NCBI GenBank assembly: GCA_964591605.1
Contig: CAZQEN010000021.1
Span: forward strand, 1-40,782
Direction: 5' to 3'
Length of the DNA stretch: 40,782 nt
Source: CAYLLT01 sp964591605
GTDB lineage: Bacteria; Planctomycetota; Phycisphaerae; UBA1845; PWPN01
Under the pieces are notes generated by a model, which was not told the origin of the DNA, did not search any database, and was given only the letters and a program-made list of their open reading frames with translations. Numbering within the stretch: the first letter of the stretch is position 1; each line of letters starts with the position of its first letter. Position numbers and translations under genes: made by a program. Shown one piece after another: positions 40,671-40,782 of this stretch.

Positions 40671-40782
40671 TCACTCCGCGGCCGGCGGCTCGGACGGCGC
40701 CGGCGGCGGAGGCGGCGGCGGGGGTGGCGGAGGCGGCGGCGCGGGCTCGGCCGGCGGCGCACTGGCACTCACCGTGCCCGTC
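40671..40782 (-). CDS. 3' end of a gene with a proline-rich tail (partial)
   Basis: On the minus strand an open frame enters from the right edge and ends at TGA (40673-40671). The product ends SASAPPAEPAP, a run of prolines, then APSEPPAAE. Such Pro/Ala tails occur on planctomycete exported or membrane proteins. The main part of the gene lies outside the window, so no function can be given. It is convergent with the glycosidase gene, 11 bases apart. Confidence 0.5.
   Translation of the reverse strand, partial: TGTVSASAPPAEPAPPPPPPPPPPPPPAPSEPPAAE

Noticed and set aside
1..40782. tRNA or rRNA genes
   Set aside because: No tRNA cloverleaf with conserved TTCRA loop, and no rRNA segments were recognised on either strand.

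Overview
The window looks like a high-GC Planctomycetota chromosome, probably an uncultivated (Phycisphaerae-like) anaerobe. The signs are a pseudopilin-type protein with an H-x9-DG-like tail, a very large secreted protein ending in a dockerin-like GDCDGDVD...DxDHNGT module, Cys-rich 'CCxPxGxC' segments, a PEP-CTERM protein, and many c-type cytochromes. One run of 10 N marks a scaffold gap.

Layout. Positions 1-8440 hold ordinary planctomycete genes: a small zinc-ribbon protein, a HAD phosphatase, a pseudopilin-like protein, a 1,140-residue secreted protein, a PEP-CTERM protein and a lipoprotein. Two copies of a 15-bp dyad lie before the pseudopilin gene and a third lies near the PEP-CTERM gene.

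Positions 9164-36690 form an electron-transfer island. On the + strand a PAS/AAA+ sigma-54 activator (9315-10682), with two CRP/HcpR-like sites upstream, is followed by a strong -24/-12 promoter (10871-10885). That promoter serves an operon of a NifX-like protein, a Tat-exported 4x[4Fe-4S] protein, an NrfD/HybB-type quinone subunit and a 27-heme cytochrome. Converging on it is a 12-gene minus-strand array (35230 down to 16699): two lipoprotein cytochromes (9 and 7 hemes), a 702-residue outer-membrane barrel, three NHL-propeller proteins each directly before a multiheme cytochrome, a CbcL-like cytochrome c/b quinol oxidase, a membrane-anchored 3-heme protein and a 20-heme cytochrome. By eye I count 98 heme-attachment motifs in nine proteins (94 CxxCH, two CX3CH, two CX4CH). 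A TIGR04053/AhbD-like radical SAM gene is divergent from the array, and both sides of the intergenic region carry -24/-12 promoters with a perfect palindrome at the midpoint.

The simplest reading is a complete extracellular electron-transfer route: quinol oxidation by the CbcL-like and NrfD/FeS modules, periplasmic multiheme wires, an outer-membrane porin-cytochrome conduit and surface lipoprotein cytochromes, under sigma-54 and probably redox control. The electron donor or acceptor is not visible in the sequence.

Positions 36768-40782 hold a small membrane protein, a 184-bp mosaic of hairpins with terminal inverted repeats, a large GH106-like glycosidase and the 3' end of a proline-tailed gene. 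The cytochrome array is also marked by degenerate short repeats with a TCTCA core (and TTCGTG nonamers). Several of these are translated into, or just before, the signal peptides of the exported proteins.
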